Shown one piece after another: positions 63,954 to 64,000 of a stretch of 64,000 bases of DNA. The DNA comes from Eutreptiella sp. 'Long Island Sound 2002' (taxonomy: Eukaryota > Euglenozoa > Euglenophyceae > Eutreptiales > Eutreptiaceae). Both the position numbers and the translations under genes were made by a program. The stretch spans positions 167,447,963 to 167,511,962 of the forward strand of contig OZ038378.1 in NCBI GenBank assembly GCA_964036045.1. Reading direction: 5' to 3'. The notes below the pieces were generated by a model. That model had not been told where the DNA came from. It saw nothing but the letters and a program-made list of their open reading frames with translations, and did not search any database. The first letter of the stretch is position 1, and each line of letters starts with the position of its first letter.

Positions 63954-64000
63954 GGTCTCTCTATCGCCGAGCGCTAGAGCAGGCTTGCCCATGGGGGCCC
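63954..64000 (+). repeat. 47-bp direct repeat, right copy, cut by the window end
   Basis: See 59821-59867. The match runs to the last base of the window, so the repeat may continue beyond it. Confidence 0.85.

Overview
This is eukaryotic nuclear DNA: long GT-AG introns, a decayed non-LTR retrotransposon, a decayed hAT-type transposase, tRNA-derived SINE-like modules, CCCTAA-type interstitial telomeric repeats and many minisatellites. No bacterial operon, rRNA, CRISPR array or intact tRNA was seen. Recognisable genes are sparse, about one per 10-12 kb. The host is most likely a protist with an expanded, repeat-rich genome. The one taxonomic hint is a large single-pass membrane protein resembling animal bark beetle/Anakonda proteins, which would fit a unicellular relative of animals. 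That is an inference, and an alga or another protist is not excluded.

Five host genes are well supported, all on the + strand: a NIF3/DUF34 protein (2443-3501, no intron); an ecto-apyrase of the GDA1/CD39 family that I assembled from four exons (10705-17104, 478 aa, all five apyrase conserved regions); a secreted histidine acid phosphatase assembled from four exons (25342-32390, 420 aa); an AlkB-type Fe(II)/2-oxoglutarate dioxygenase (44373-45029); and the beta-helix membrane protein (55658-59014, 1118 aa). The apyrase and phosphatase both carry a signal peptide and could act on phosphorylated compounds outside the cell or in the endomembrane system, but nothing shows that they are co-regulated. 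The NIF3 and beta-helix genes share an almost identical 24-base motif just before their start codons.

Layout: 1-2400 minisatellite and a foldback element; 2.4-3.5 kb NIF3; 4.35-5.28 kb a small inverted-repeat element with its own ORF; 5.3-10.7 kb dispersed repeats; 10.7-17.1 kb apyrase, whose last intron holds two copies of a dispersed repeat; 18.3-18.7 kb a foldback element; 21-24.6 kb three unassigned ORFs; 25.3-32.4 kb phosphatase; 32.4-43.9 kb mostly non-genic, with a tRNA-like inverted pair and a palindromic 21-bp minisatellite; 44-45 kb AlkB; 46.9-54 kb a mobile-element graveyard (hAT remnant, Tudor/SAP/PIP-type ORF remnants, repeats, telomere-like tracts, very long C/G runs); 55.6-59 kb beta-helix protein; 59.8-64 kb a LINE remnant between two copies of a 47-bp direct repeat, plus SINE-like modules.

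Long C or G homopolymers occur throughout and are mostly C on the + strand. All gene models are read from sequence alone. Exon joins rest on reading-phase agreement and family motifs. Repeat boundaries and identities were judged by eye and are approximate.
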